The notes: generated by a model not told the origin, from the letters alone. Positions 1-9,038 are shown, counted from the stretch's first letter. The stretch is DNA of 64,000 nucleotides from CAZIUL01 sp964542475 (GCA_964542475.1 CAZIUL010000002.1:121468-185467), one strand, 5' to 3'. Numbers and translations are program-made.

Positions 1-1
1 C

Positions 2-118
2 TGCGCGGAGCTGGGTGATATGAAGAAGGCGTCAATGCACCTTAAAAACGCGCGCCGCCGGGGTGTCAGGATCCCGGCGGCGCTCGAAGAAAAACTTGCG
101 CCTTACATGAAAAGGTAG
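2..118 (+). CDS. C-terminal fragment of a protein cut by the window edge
   Basis: The first 39 codons are open from base 2 to a TAG at 116-118, and the gene starts before the window. The visible tail is basic and helical, with an alternation (GDMKKA, LKNARRRG, LEEKLAPYM) like the last helices of a TPR or similar alpha-helical repeat protein. No function can be assigned from 38 residues. It runs towards the saccharopine dehydrogenase gene on the other strand, with only 12 bases between the two stop codons. Confidence 0.5.
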   Translation, partial: CAELGDMKKASMHLKNARRRGVRIPAALEEKLAPYMKR

Positions 119-130
119 TTGGGCCCGATA

Positions 131-1468
131 TCAAACCGGGACCGTTTTTTCCTTGAATGCGATCCCGGCCCCTATTTCCAGCTCGCGCATGACAGGCTCG
201 TAGATGCCGGGGCTCACGGGGATCAGCACTCCGCGATCGGTTATCCTGCCATCGAGGATCATGTGCGCCCCGATTGCCGCTGGAAGGCTGACGGTGCGCG
301 ACATCGATGAATCGCCGCATGAGATGCCGAACGCGAGCAGGGTCGAATAAGTCTTTTCCTTTTTTCCGCCGTCATACTCGGCTGTGATCTCGTGCTGCAT
401 CACGCAGAAATCGCGGTCCTTTTCCCCCATGGACAGCTTTTCCAGCATCTTGTTTGCAATGGCGTCAAGAGGCGATATCTTTGTGTTTCCGTTGGTGATT
501 ATCTTTTCATCGTCCAGCAGGCCGAGCCACTCGATCCTCTTGATGGTGTCCGACAGCTCGTGAACCTCGATATGGTTGGCCAGTGCGTTTTTCAGATCTA
601 CGTCCTTGCTCACGTTGATGAGATGCCTAATCATGTCAGAGTAGGTCATTTGGCTGACATCGATCTCATCAAGGCTGAAGTAATTCATGTCAGCGAGCTT
701 CTTCATGGTGTACGACCAGCCGAGGTTGCGAAGAGTACCCCTAAGCATGTTCTTCACGTGCTTGAGGTCGTATATGTCCACATAAGGCATGGAATCACGG
801 TTGGGGTAGGCTTCGAGCTCACCGTACCCCTGGATCGAAACGAGCCAGTGGTCAGCGAACAGTTCCGGACCGGGAAGCTCGACGACCGCACCGTCTTTCA
901 TGTAACAGGCGCTGTTGCGTCCCGCGAGGACCACGCCCCGAGGGCTCCACGAGAATTTGTATCCCCATGGATTGGTGTTCGCCTCCGGCGCAGGAAGCCC
1001 GCCGCAGTACGAAAGAAAGCCGGTTACACGCCCGCCGCGTTTCTTGATGTCGTGCACGATTTTCATGGCGGACATGTGATCGATCCCCGGATCCAGACCT
1101 ATCTCGTTCAGGAAAGTGAGGCCGGCATCGCGTGCAGCCCCGTCGAGCTCTTTCATCTCCTCGCTGACATAAGAGGTTGTGACAAGTTGTTTCTTGTGTT
1201 TCAGGCACAGCTTGGCCACCGTGACATGGTATTGGTACGGTACCAGGCTGATGGAGAGGTCGTGTCCCTCGACGAGCTTCTCCAGAGATTCCGCATCCTC
1301 CACGTTGAGCGGGAGAGCTATGCCGTTTTCGTGACCGCCCACTAGCTTTTCGGCTTTGCCGACGGTCCTGCTTGCAACAGTCACATGGTAATCTTTCTGG
1401 TTCAGCAGGTACTGAACCAAAGGCCGAGACACGAGCCCGGCACCAAGCACTAAAACTTTTCTCATCAC
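131..1468 (-). CDS. Saccharopine dehydrogenase (glutamate-forming type)
   Basis: This 445-residue enzyme should oxidise saccharopine to 2-aminoadipate 6-semialdehyde plus glutamate with NAD(P). The N-terminal Rossmann nucleotide site is VLGAGLVSRPL (about residues 6-16). Further family signatures follow: ISLVPYQYH, GLDPGIDHMSAMKI, and SYCGGLPAPEANTNPWGYKFSWSP. These resemble the C-terminal half of animal AASS more than fungal Lys1. It is the last gene of the long minus-strand cluster, 22 bases after the lysine-ketoglutarate reductase gene, so the two halves of the eukaryotic fusion are adjacent and in the same order here. The start MMRK offers two ATGs and the choice is not critical. Family assignment is strong. 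The direction (lysine breakdown rather than synthesis) is inferred from the partner gene and the oxidoreductase operon. Confidence 0.9.
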   Translation of the reverse strand: MMRKVLVLGAGLVSRPLVQYLLNQKDYHVTVASRTVGKAEKLVGGHENGIALPLNVEDAESLEKLVEGHDLSISLVPYQYHVTVAKLCLKHKKQLVTTSYVSEEMKELDGAARDAGLTFLNEIGLDPGIDHMSAMKIVHDIKKRGGRVTGFLSYCGGLPAPEANTNPWGYKFSWSPRGVVLAGRNSACYMKDGAVVELPGPELFADHWLVSIQGYGELEAYPNRDSMPYVDIYDLKHVKNMLRGTLRNLGWSYTMKKLADMNYFSLDEIDVSQMTYSDMIRHLINVSKDVDLKNALANHIEVHELSDTIKRIEWLGLLDDEKIITNGNTKISPLDAIANKMLEKLSMGEKDRDFCVMQHEITAEYDGGKKEKTYSTLLAFGISCGDSSMSRTVSLPAAIGAHMILDGRITDRGVLIPVSPGIYEPVMRELEIGAGIAFKEKTVPV

Positions 1469-1490
1469 AACGGCTCCTATTATCGCTAGG

Positions 1491-2813
1491 TCAAGATTTC
1501 GAGATAAACTTATCCATATGCCTGTAGTCAGGCGTCAACTTTCCCTGATAAACGATCATCGCTTTTTTTATTTCGACAGGAATCCTCAGATCACTGAAGG
1601 GAACAGTAAAATCGGCTCCGGCCATCTTCTCGATGAATGGGAACAGGGCTTTGCCGAAGTCGATGGAAGCCTCCCTTGAAAGCTCACAAGGCAGGTTGTC
1701 CACGGCCATTACAACGGGTCCATCGCCTTTTACTCCATCTGTGATGCGGTCACGTGCCGGCTCGTACACGAACACGGGGTTATCCGGGTACGTTGCTTTC
1801 CCGGTGAACTCGACAGCGCCTTCGATGTCACAGCTTATATCCCCAACAACCTTCAGCGGCGGAGGGCAACCGATCGAGTATTTTTCGATCATCGAGGACC
1901 TGGTGATCAGCCTTGGGTATTTGTCATCCCAGTATATGCAGTTCATCAGCACGGTCAGTTGCGGAAAGTACCTGTCAAATGCCGCGACGTACCTGTCCGG
2001 GTGTTCATAATACTCTTCAAGATCGAATACCTTGTTTTTATCGGCGGGCATGACCATGTGCTCTTCCTTGAACACAACCTTGTACAGCTTGTGACGGTTG
2101 AAGCCCCCTTTTGATATGAAAGGATCGAGCTCAGCAGGATCAAGCGTCTCGAAGGGCAGGATGTCGATGATCTCCTGCGCACCCAGCGATACGTTTCCGT
2201 ATCCGGTAATTCCGATGATCAGTGGGCACAGGTCAACGCAAAGCCCATCGTTTTTTATTTCAATTGCCACCTTGTCCAGCTCTATGATCGCGTCATCAAG
2301 GCTGTTGTACTGATATGCCTGCTTGACATGCAAAAACGGGTTGGGCTCGAGCTCTTCCCAGGCCATCCGCTTGCCGAAGGCCCACAGGGTGTCGATCATG
2401 CCCGCTATCCCGGCGTACCTTCCGAAGAAAATGAGCCTTTGGTTCCTTTCATCCGTGACTCTTTCATAATCGATGATGTTGCATTTCAGCTCGATGAGGC
2501 GCCTGAGCATATCCATGTTGTATGGCTGGCCTTTAACAGTGTGAGAAAAAAAGGCATAGGTGCCTCCCTCGCGGAAAAGCTCCGAAGGAATCTCCTTCAC
2601 CGCGAACACAATCCCGCAGTCATCGAGGTTCTCCCGGACTTCAGCCCCGGCCTTTTCGTATTCCTCGTCGGAAAAGACGCGTATCGGAGAGGGCTGCACT
2701 GCGAACGAAAGCTGTTTTTCCCGGATCAGGGTTTCGACCTGATCCGGAATCAAAGGCACTCTGCGCTCCCACTTGTTCTTGTCTTCCCGCCGGATCCCGA
2801 TCTTGTGTTTCAC
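1491..2813 (-). CDS. Lysine-ketoglutarate reductase (saccharopine dehydrogenase, lysine-forming)
   Basis: The protein matches the N-terminal half of animal AASS: IGIRREDKNKWERRVPLIP at the start, TYAFFSHTVKGQPYNM, YERVTDERNQRLIFFGRYAG, GITGYGNVSLGAQEI (nucleotide fold), INCIYWDDKYPRLITR-type motifs, and DISCDIEGAVEFT. The AlaDH/PNT-N fold should condense lysine and 2-oxoglutarate to saccharopine using NADPH, or run the reverse. An open frame extends to a GTG at 2852, but the GTG at 2813 (VKHKIGIRRED) has a GGAGG seven bases upstream and begins where homologues begin. I therefore chose it, giving 440 residues. It lies 22 bases before saccharopine dehydrogenase. Upstream, 2814-3060 is AT-rich and holds no gene I can support. 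Confidence 0.9.
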   Translation of the reverse strand: MKHKIGIRREDKNKWERRVPLIPDQVETLIREKQLSFAVQPSPIRVFSDEEYEKAGAEVRENLDDCGIVFAVKEIPSELFREGGTYAFFSHTVKGQPYNMDMLRRLIELKCNIIDYERVTDERNQRLIFFGRYAGIAGMIDTLWAFGKRMAWEELEPNPFLHVKQAYQYNSLDDAIIELDKVAIEIKNDGLCVDLCPLIIGITGYGNVSLGAQEIIDILPFETLDPAELDPFISKGGFNRHKLYKVVFKEEHMVMPADKNKVFDLEEYYEHPDRYVAAFDRYFPQLTVLMNCIYWDDKYPRLITRSSMIEKYSIGCPPPLKVVGDISCDIEGAVEFTGKATYPDNPVFVYEPARDRITDGVKGDGPVVMAVDNLPCELSREASIDFGKALFPFIEKMAGADFTVPFSDLRIPVEIKKAMIVYQGKLTPDYRHMDKFISKS

Positions 2814-3060
2814 CCTTTTGCCTCCGATTGAAAAAAATCGAGCCAAGGCCACGTCAGTATTTTTTGCTCATAAAAAAAAACGCCATGAGCAGCTTCTTTA
2901 TCAACTACACCGGCGCATTTGATTATATGGTTAAACATGACGTCAGCACGCCGTCTCCACGGATTTGGGAAAATATTTGAGAAAACAAATAGTTAATTGT
3001 CAATGATTTAAGAGCGACCGAACCTCTTACTCTGCCTCTTATTCTTTCCAAAGCCTACCC

Positions 3061-3468
3061 CTACAAGTACTCCAGCGATTTCGTGGGACAAAACGTCGCG
3101 CATGCAGGGTCTCCCCCGCAAAGGTCGCACTTGATTGCGATATGGGATCGGCTGTCGGTTTCCATCTGGCCGAACGGGCATGCCGCCGCACAGGCGCCGC
3201 ACCGCAGGCACCTCTCGTCGATCACCTCGATGGCACCGGTTTCATCGTTCCTCTTCAGCGCCTCGGTCGGGCATGCGCGCACGCACGCGGCATCGTCGCA
3301 CTGAAAGCAGGTGAGCACAATGTTCTTCTCCTCACCTTTCATGAAAGCACGGATCCTGGACAGGCCGAGGCCGTTTTTGTCCGCATGCTTGAAAGAGCAG
3401 GCCAGTTCGCAGGTACGGCACGCGGTGCACCTGCCGGGTGTGATTATCAGGGTTTTTTGCATGGCCAA
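3061..3468 (-). CDS. Four-cluster [4Fe-4S] ferredoxin-like electron carrier
   Basis: This 135-residue protein has 16 cysteines in four groups: CTACRTCELAC, CFQCDDAACVRAC, CLRCGACAAAC and CDLCGGDPACATFC. That is the layout of DmsB/HycB/CooF-type subunits, which carry electrons between a catalytic subunit and a partner. There is no signal peptide or twin-arginine motif, so it should be cytoplasmic. It follows the HoxU-like diaphorase subunit on the same strand and precedes the lysine-ketoglutarate reductase gene. I infer that it serves the oxidoreductase/diaphorase encoded upstream. It could also be the small subunit of an aldehyde:ferredoxin oxidoreductase encoded elsewhere. MAMQ and the internal MQK are both possible starts. 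Confidence 0.85.
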   Translation of the reverse strand: MAMQKTLIITPGRCTACRTCELACSFKHADKNGLGLSRIRAFMKGEEKNIVLTCFQCDDAACVRACPTEALKRNDETGAIEVIDERCLRCGACAAACPFGQMETDSRSHIAIKCDLCGGDPACATFCPTKSLEYL

Positions 3469-3526
3469 ACCTCTAAGCTAAAAAATACGCCGGTTCCTGA
3501 AGAAGGCGCCTGACTCTCTTCGTTGT

Positions 3527-4294
3527 TTATTGGTCTCCAGCGGCAAAGGCCGCGTCGATTCTGTCCGCCAGCCTGCTCCTCTTGCATTCAGGGCAAAGCC
3601 TGAACGCCTCTTCCGCAAGCCCGCATTTTTTTGATTCAAACTTCAACTGCTCTTCAGTCATGAGCACCTGCCCGCAGCTATCGCACTTTGCCATCTCGAA
3701 GGTTCTTCCCCATATTTTGCGTCTTCCTCCCTGCTCTTCGAAACGGATCACGTTGTTAGGGCAGATATGAGCGCAGCTCAAGCAGCCGATGCAGTCGGCA
3801 GGCGGCTTGCCAAACGGTATGGATATCTTCTTCGAAGCGCCCCTGCCTGCCGTGGATATGGCTCCTGCCCCTTTTGCCTCGCAAGCCCTTACGCACTGCG
3901 TGCAAAGCATACAGTCCGTTTTCGTAGGATTCTTCCTGTAGCTGGTCTCGCTCAAACCGTACTGAGCAGCCATCGTGCGTATGGTTTCCGCTCCCGGGCA
4001 CCTGGCCAGAAGAAGGTCGAGCACCACCCGCCGCGCGCTGTGAACAGCCTCGTTGTCAGTGACAACCTCGAGCCCCTCTTCCACCGGGTAAAGGCATGAT
4101 GTCACGATCCCTTTCCATCCCTTCCAGTCTGCATGGCTGATCTCGACCACGCACACCCTGCAGCTGCCCGATGCATCCAGCCCCTCATGGTGACACAGGG
4201 TGGGAATCTTTATCCCTTCCCTCCCGGCCACATCGAGTATGGTCATCCCCTCCTCGGCCTCGTACTGCCCTTGGTTGATCTGCAGATGAATCAT
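3527..4294 (-). CDS. HoxU/NuoG-N-terminal-like iron-sulfur subunit of an NADH diaphorase
   Basis: The frame is open to 4519, but it overlaps the NuoF-like gene there. The ATG at 4294 begins MIHLQINQGQ, the usual start of this ferredoxin fold, and gives 255 residues. Cys34, Cys45, Cys48 and Cys67 form the plant-type [2Fe-2S] site with the spacing seen in NuoG. Two [4Fe-4S] ferredoxin motifs follow (C128/131/134/138 and C168/171/174/178). The HPxxC-CxxxxxC cluster site normally between them is absent, replaced by LLARCPGAETIR. The C-terminus has two CxxC pairs (about 205-245) that may bind zinc. It should relay electrons between the FMN subunit and ferredoxin. An ATG at 4318 overlaps the NuoF stop as ATGA and is an alternative start. 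Confidence 0.85.
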   Translation of the reverse strand: MIHLQINQGQYEAEEGMTILDVAGREGIKIPTLCHHEGLDASGSCRVCVVEISHADWKGWKGIVTSCLYPVEEGLEVVTDNEAVHSARRVVLDLLLARCPGAETIRTMAAQYGLSETSYRKNPTKTDCMLCTQCVRACEAKGAGAISTAGRGASKKISIPFGKPPADCIGCLSCAHICPNNVIRFEEQGGRRKIWGRTFEMAKCDSCGQVLMTEEQLKFESKKCGLAEEAFRLCPECKRSRLADRIDAAFAAGDQ

Positions 4295-4314
4295 CTCTCG
4301 CCCTTTCATTCGCT

Positions 4315-6171
4315 TCATTCCGTGACAACGGCGTCGAAACGGCAGACGGTACGGCATGCACCGCAGCGGGTGCACAGCTTCTCGTCGATAAGGTGAAGCT
4401 TTTTCTTTTTTCCGGTAATGGCGTCCGCCGGACATGCTTTCGAGCACGCCGTGCAGCCGTTGCAGTTTTCCTCGCTGATCCTGAACGTGGTCAGCTCGCG
4501 GCATATGCCGCCCGGACACTTCCTGTCCTCTATGTGCGCGCGGTATTCGTCCTCGAAATGCGTCAAGGTGCTCAACACCGGGTTTGCCGCGGATTTTCCG
4601 AGCGCGCAGAGCGAGGTGGCGATGATGCCGTTGCTCAATGTTTTTATCTTTTCAATGTCGTCTCCCCTGCCCCTGCCCTCGCAGATCTCGTCCAAAATGT
4701 GATAAAGCTGAACAAGACCCTCCCTGCACGGGGTGCATTTCCCGCATGATTCTTCCGTCAGGAACTTCAGAAAGTACCTTGCCACGTCAACCATGCAGGT
4801 CTGGTCATCCATGACGATCATACCGCCTGACCCCATCATGGAGCCGGCTTTTGTCAGGGAGTCGAAATCCACGGGGGTGTCGAGAAACGCATCCGGGAGG
4901 CATCCGCCTGAAGGCCCCCCGGTCTGGACGGCCTTGAACGGACGGTCGTTGATGATGCCGCCTCCGACACCGAATATGATCTCCCGCAGCGTGGTGCCCA
5001 TCGGCACCTCTACAAGCCCGGTGTTCTTGACCTTGCCCACGAGAGAGAACGCTTTCGTTCCCTTGCTTCGTTTTGTTCCGATGGCTGCAAACGCTTTTGC
5101 GCCCTTATGGATTATCCATGGAACGTTGGCCCAGGTCTCCACGTTGTTCAGCACCGTCGGCTTGTCTTGGTACCCCTTCACCACGGAATGGATATACTTG
5201 GCTCTTGGCTCCCCCACCTCTCCTGCAACGGATTTCATCAGTGCGCTGGACTCGCCGCACACGAATGCGCCGCCGCCCCTTGCGATCTCGATGTCGTATG
5301 AGAAGCCGCTGCCGAGTATGTCTGTGCCAAGCAGTCCGCGCTCTCTGGCCTGCTCGATGGCTCGTGATATGTGCGTGACAGCCAGGGGGTACTCTTCACG
5401 TATATAAATGAACCCCTCGGATGAGCCCACCGCTTTCGCGCCGATTACCATGCCCTCGATCACCGAATGGGGATCGCCTTCACAGATGCTGCGGTCCATG
5501 AACGCGCCCGGGTCGCCCTCGTCCGCGTTGCAGAGCACGTATTTCGGGTTCTCGTCCACACGGGCGCAGGTTCGCCACTTTTTTCCCGTTGGAAAACCGC
5601 CCCCACCGCAGCCCCTGAGCCCGGACCTGGTCACCTCGTCGATGATCTCGCCGGGCGTCTTCTTTGAAAGAGCCTCAGCCATTGCCTTGTACCCGCCCTG
5701 GGCAAGGTAGTCGTCGATATCCGCCGGGTCTATCTTTCCGATGTTGCGAAGCGCGGTGCGGTGCTGCAGCGCATAAAAGGGAATCTTGTCGTGGCGCTCT
5801 ATTCTCTTCTTTGTGTTTGGATCCTTGTACAGGAGCCTCGGGATGAGCTCGCCCTTGGCCAGGGTCTTCTCCACGATCTCTTTCGCGTCTTTCGGTTTCA
5901 CTCGCTGGTAAAAGACACCCGGAGGGTTGATGACCACGAGCGGGCCCTTTTCGCAGAAGCCGTGACAGCCCGTGCATTTCAGCATGAGCTTGAGCTTCGC
6001 CTTCTGCCGCTTCTTCTTCAAGGCCCTTTCTATGGCATCCCTCACGTCCATGCTGCCGTTGGCAAGACACCCGGTTCCCGCACAAACGAGAACCTCGATC
6101 TCGTACCCGGCGCGCTTTTTTCGGGCATCCCGGATCGCCTTGTTCAGCTTTGTAACGCTATCTATTTTCAT
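4315..6171 (-). CDS. NuoF/HydB-like NADH-binding flavoprotein subunit
   Basis: This 618-residue subunit has four parts. First is a thioredoxin-like [2Fe-2S] domain (C30, C35, C66, C73). Next is the 51-kDa core with the FMN loop GLRGCGGGGFPTGKKW and the NADH loop GAFVCGESSAL. Then come the N3-type cluster site ESCGKCTPCREG and two C-terminal [4Fe-4S] motifs (CNGCTACSKAC, CTRCGACRTVC). The extra N- and C-terminal domains are typical of HydB/HndC subunits of NAD-linked, sometimes electron-bifurcating, complexes and not of respiratory complex I. The gene sits between NuoE-like and HoxU-like subunits and downstream of the 2-oxoacid oxidoreductase, so NAD is the likely electron acceptor. Bifurcation cannot be judged from the sequence alone. 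Confidence 0.92.
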   Translation of the reverse strand: MKIDSVTKLNKAIRDARKKRAGYEIEVLVCAGTGCLANGSMDVRDAIERALKKKRQKAKLKLMLKCTGCHGFCEKGPLVVINPPGVFYQRVKPKDAKEIVEKTLAKGELIPRLLYKDPNTKKRIERHDKIPFYALQHRTALRNIGKIDPADIDDYLAQGGYKAMAEALSKKTPGEIIDEVTRSGLRGCGGGGFPTGKKWRTCARVDENPKYVLCNADEGDPGAFMDRSICEGDPHSVIEGMVIGAKAVGSSEGFIYIREEYPLAVTHISRAIEQARERGLLGTDILGSGFSYDIEIARGGGAFVCGESSALMKSVAGEVGEPRAKYIHSVVKGYQDKPTVLNNVETWANVPWIIHKGAKAFAAIGTKRSKGTKAFSLVGKVKNTGLVEVPMGTTLREIIFGVGGGIINDRPFKAVQTGGPSGGCLPDAFLDTPVDFDSLTKAGSMMGSGGMIVMDDQTCMVDVARYFLKFLTEESCGKCTPCREGLVQLYHILDEICEGRGRGDDIEKIKTLSNGIIATSLCALGKSAANPVLSTLTHFEDEYRAHIEDRKCPGGICRELTTFRISEENCNGCTACSKACPADAITGKKKKLHLIDEKLCTRCGACRTVCRFDAVVTE

Positions 6172-6183
6172 TGTGTGTCACCA

Positions 6184-6645
6184 TCATTTGACAGCCTTGG
6201 TCATATCCCCCGGCTGAACCTTGCCTTGGTACTTTCCGTTGACGGAAACAACCGGGGCCATTGCGCAGGCACCCACGCAGTTGACCGTTTCCACGGTGAA
6301 TTTCAGATCTTTCGTTGTTCCGCCGGGCACTATGCCGAGCTCCTCGACCAGCTCGTCAACCAGCACCTGCGCGCCCCGTATGTGGCATGCTGTTCCCGTG
6401 CAGATGCGGATTATCACCTCTCCCTTGGGTTTCAGGCTGAACGCCTTGTAAAATGTGGCTGCTGAAAACGCTTTGCTCAGGGGGACTCCGAGATGCACAC
6501 AAAGCAGATCGACCGCCTCCAGAGGAAGATGGTTGAAGATCCGCTGTATGTCCTGTAGGGCATGGATAAGCCCGCGGCCGTCGCCCTCGGGGTACTGCTC
6601 TATGATCGGCTCGAGCTTCTTCATGTCGACACAGTGTTTAGTCAT
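6184..6645 (-). CDS. NuoE/HydC-like [2Fe-2S] subunit
   Basis: The protein has 153 residues. A helical N-terminal half (IIEQYPEGDGRGLIHALQDIQ, then LPLEAVDLLCVHLGVPLS) is followed by a thioredoxin-like [2Fe-2S] domain whose ligands lie in CTGTACHIRGA and CVGACAMAPVV. This is the 24-kDa partner of the NuoF-like subunit encoded 12 bases downstream. The first ATG overlaps the stop of the gamma-subunit gene by eight bases. A second ATG seven codons later (MKKLEPII) would leave no overlap. Either way translational coupling with the oxidoreductase subunits is likely, which is the main reason to regard them as one complex. Confidence 0.9.
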   Translation of the reverse strand: MTKHCVDMKKLEPIIEQYPEGDGRGLIHALQDIQRIFNHLPLEAVDLLCVHLGVPLSKAFSAATFYKAFSLKPKGEVIIRICTGTACHIRGAQVLVDELVEELGIVPGGTTKDLKFTVETVNCVGACAMAPVVSVNGKYQGKVQPGDMTKAVK

Positions 6646-7189
6646 CGCTTTTACCCGCCTTGGCCAGTTTATAGCCTTCCATGAAAGTTTTGCAGTTCAC
6701 GTCGATGAACTGTTTTTTGCTTGCAAAAGCCTTCTTGATCGCTTTCAGAACGGTTTTCGCCTTCACAATCTCGTTCATACCGATATATGCGCCAAGCATC
6801 ACAAGGTTCGCGGACTTGCCGCTTCCAGCCTTCATGGCGATGTCGTTCGCGCGGATCCTGAAGCAGGTCATGTCCTTGCGGCTGGACTTGTTTGGAATTA
6901 GAGAGCTGTTGACAACCAGTATACCGCCGGGTTTTATCGTTTCCGCGAACTTGTCGTGGGAGGGGCGGTTCATCACGATGCCGCCGCTGGGTGACGGAAT
7001 CAGCGGTGACCCGATCGGTTTCTCGGACACCACAACCATGCAGTTGGCGGTTCCACCCCTCATCTCCGGCCCGTACGAGGGAAGCCACGTGACCTCCTTG
7101 CCTTCCTCCAGGCCGGCCAGAGCAAACAGCTTCCCTATCATCATCAGACCCTGACCACCGAACCCTGCCATTACCACTTCGGTCTGCAT
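6638..7189 (-). CDS. 2-oxoacid:ferredoxin oxidoreductase, gamma subunit
   Basis: This 183-residue protein matches the gamma domain of the 2-oxoacid:acceptor oxidoreductase family: GFGGQGLMMIGKLFALAG near the N-terminus, SYGPEMRGGTANC, and VVNSSLIP. The domain contributes to the CoA and thiamine diphosphate sites of the complex. It starts two bases after the beta-subunit stop and overlaps the NuoE-like gene. As in many anaerobes it is a free-standing subunit and not fused to alpha. Confidence 0.93.
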   Translation of the reverse strand: MQTEVVMAGFGGQGLMMIGKLFALAGLEEGKEVTWLPSYGPEMRGGTANCMVVVSEKPIGSPLIPSPSGGIVMNRPSHDKFAETIKPGGILVVNSSLIPNKSSRKDMTCFRIRANDIAMKAGSGKSANLVMLGAYIGMNEIVKAKTVLKAIKKAFASKKQFIDVNCKTFMEGYKLAKAGKSDD

Positions 7190-7191
7190 CG

Positions 7192-7962
7192 TTATCCCTC
7201 TTCAACTGTGTAAGGAACGAAATCCTCAGGCCTCTTCAGTATCCCGAGTTTGTAGTAGGGAATCATGTTCGTCTCAAGCCATTTTACCGATTTCGCGCTG
7301 CTGAGACCCCAGTTCGTTGGACACACCGAAAGCAGCTCGACCATGGAAAAGCACCCGTCCTCCATCTGCACCTCGAACGCCCTTCGGACCGCCTTCTTGG
7401 CTTCGAGCACGTACCCGGGCTTGTGCACCGAGGCTCTTGCAATGAAGGAGGGACCGCGCAGACTTGCGAGAAGCTCGGCAACGCGGATCGGGTATCCTTC
7501 GTGCGACGGATTGCGCCCGAAGGGGCAGGTTGTAGTGACCTGCTTCGGCATGGTCGTGGGCGCCATCTGGCCCCCGGTCATGCCGTAGATCGCGTTGTTC
7601 ACGAAGATCACGGTTATTTTTTCACCCCGGTTCGCGGCGTGAATGATCTCTGCCATTCCTATGGAAGCGAGGTCGCCGTCGCCCTGGTAGGTAAATACCA
7701 CAAGATCCGACTCGCACCGCTTCACACCCGTGGCCACGGCAGGAGCGCGGCCGTGAGCAGCCTCGTAACAGTCGCAGTTGAAATAGTTGTATGCGAGCAC
7801 GGAACATCCTACAGGAACCACACCCACCGCCTTCTCCCTGATGCCCAGCTCGTCAAGGGATTCGGCCACCATCCTGTGCACAATTCCGTGCGTGCACCCC
7901 GGACAGTAGTGAGTCGGATTAGCTGTCAGCGATTCCGGGTACTTGAAAATAGGTTTCATCAT
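7192..7962 (-). CDS. 2-oxoacid:ferredoxin oxidoreductase, beta (thiamine diphosphate) subunit
   Basis: The protein has 256 residues. It opens with HYCPGCTHGIVHRMV, the usual CPGC entry of beta subunits. The thiamine diphosphate/Mg site is GDGDLASIGMAE followed by VIFVNNAIYGMTGGQ. It has no extra iron-sulfur cysteines of its own. Its first ATG overlaps the alpha-subunit stop by four bases, so translation is probably coupled. The substrate is most likely a branched or longer 2-oxoacid, given the VorB-like alpha subunit. Next to the saccharopine genes, 2-oxoadipate is an alternative worth testing. Confidence 0.93.
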   Translation of the reverse strand: MMKPIFKYPESLTANPTHYCPGCTHGIVHRMVAESLDELGIREKAVGVVPVGCSVLAYNYFNCDCYEAAHGRAPAVATGVKRCESDLVVFTYQGDGDLASIGMAEIIHAANRGEKITVIFVNNAIYGMTGGQMAPTTMPKQVTTTCPFGRNPSHEGYPIRVAELLASLRGPSFIARASVHKPGYVLEAKKAVRRAFEVQMEDGCFSMVELLSVCPTNWGLSSAKSVKWLETNMIPYYKLGILKRPEDFVPYTVEEG

Positions 7963-9038
7963 TTGGAACCTCTTTTCTTCTTCGAGCTCGAAAGGGAGAT
8001 CAGTTCGGAAAGCACCTCGTCCGGAGTGGGAACAACTCCGCCGGTCTTTCCAAAGAAATCGATCCTAGCTCTTTTGCCTGCCGCCAGCCTTACGTCGTCC
8101 AACATCTGGCCGGTGTTCATTTCGACCAGAAGTATCCGCTTTGCCTTTCGGCTGTCTTTTGCCAGCGCCTCGTACGGATACGGCCACAGGGTTATCGGCC
8201 TGAACAGCGTGGCCGAACCGCCCTGTCCCCTGAACTCGTCTATGGCTGTCTTGCAGATCCTCGCCATTGTCCCGTAAGCAACCACCAGGATCTCGGGGTT
8301 CTTTTCACATTCGATGGATTCGAACCGGTTGAGCTCCTTTTCAACCCTGTCGTACTTCGCCTTGAGGCGGAAGTTGTGCTCGTTAAGGGACACCTCGTTC
8401 AGAAACAGGGAGTTGATTATGTTGGGTTTCCTTCCCTTTGCCCCGTTCGCAGCCCAGGGCTTCGCTGGAAGGCTATCTAGTTTGCGCATGGGCGGGAAAG
8501 TCACCGGCTCCATCATCTGCCCGATCATGCCGTCTCCCGCGATCATCACAGGGTTGCGGTACTGGTCAGCCAGGTCGAAAGCCTCGTAAACGAGATCCAC
8601 AGCCTCCTGAACGGAAGACGGTGCAAGCACAATCATGCGGATGTCCCCGTGGCCGACGCCCCTGGTAGCCTGCAGATAATCCGATTGTGAAGGGAGAATA
8701 CCGCCAAGCCCGGGGCCGGCTCTCATGATGTTCACGAGAACAACCGGCAGCTCGCAGGCTGCTATGTAAGAAAGCCCTTCGCTCATGAGGCTGATGCCCG
8801 GGCTCGAGGATGTTGTCAACACGCGCTTGCCGACCCCGGAGCCTCCATAAAGCATGTTGATCGCGGCTACTTCGCTCTCGGCCTGGACAAAGAGCCCCCC
8901 AACCTCGGGGAAGCGCTTGGCCAGGTACTCGGGAACCTCGGTCTGTGGGGTGATTGGATAACCGAAAAAATTCCGGCACCCCGCACGGATCGCGGCCTCG
9001 CCTATCGCCTCGCAACCTTTCATCAGAACCTTGTTCAT
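7959..9038 (-). CDS. vorB: 2-oxoacid:ferredoxin oxidoreductase, alpha subunit (VorB-like)
   Basis: This 359-residue subunit has the family start GCEAIGEAAIRAGCRNFFGYPITPQ, then EVAAINMLYGGSGVGKRVLT, and SSPGISLMSEGLSYIAACELP. The body is typical of the VorB class, annotated as 2-oxoisovalerate or general 2-oxoacid oxidoreductases. The C-terminal Rossmann-like part (ILVVAYGTMARI) is present. It pairs with the beta, gamma and delta subunits around it to oxidise a 2-oxoacid plus CoA to acyl-CoA, CO2 and reduced ferredoxin. The symbol reflects resemblance only, since substrate specificity is not readable from the sequence. Confidence 0.9.
   Translation of the reverse strand: MNKVLMKGCEAIGEAAIRAGCRNFFGYPITPQTEVPEYLAKRFPEVGGLFVQAESEVAAINMLYGGSGVGKRVLTTSSSPGISLMSEGLSYIAACELPVVLVNIMRAGPGLGGILPSQSDYLQATRGVGHGDIRMIVLAPSSVQEAVDLVYEAFDLADQYRNPVMIAGDGMIGQMMEPVTFPPMRKLDSLPAKPWAANGAKGRKPNIINSLFLNEVSLNEHNFRLKAKYDRVEKELNRFESIECEKNPEILVVAYGTMARICKTAIDEFRGQGGSATLFRPITLWPYPYEALAKDSRKAKRILLVEMNTGQMLDDVRLAAGKRARIDFFGKTGGVVPTPDEVLSELISLSSSKKKRGSK

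Noticed and set aside
121..150. Terminator-like CCCG...CGGG hairpin and T6 after the first partial gene
   Set aside because: The stem is only four pairs and the T-run lies inside the saccharopine dehydrogenase coding end.
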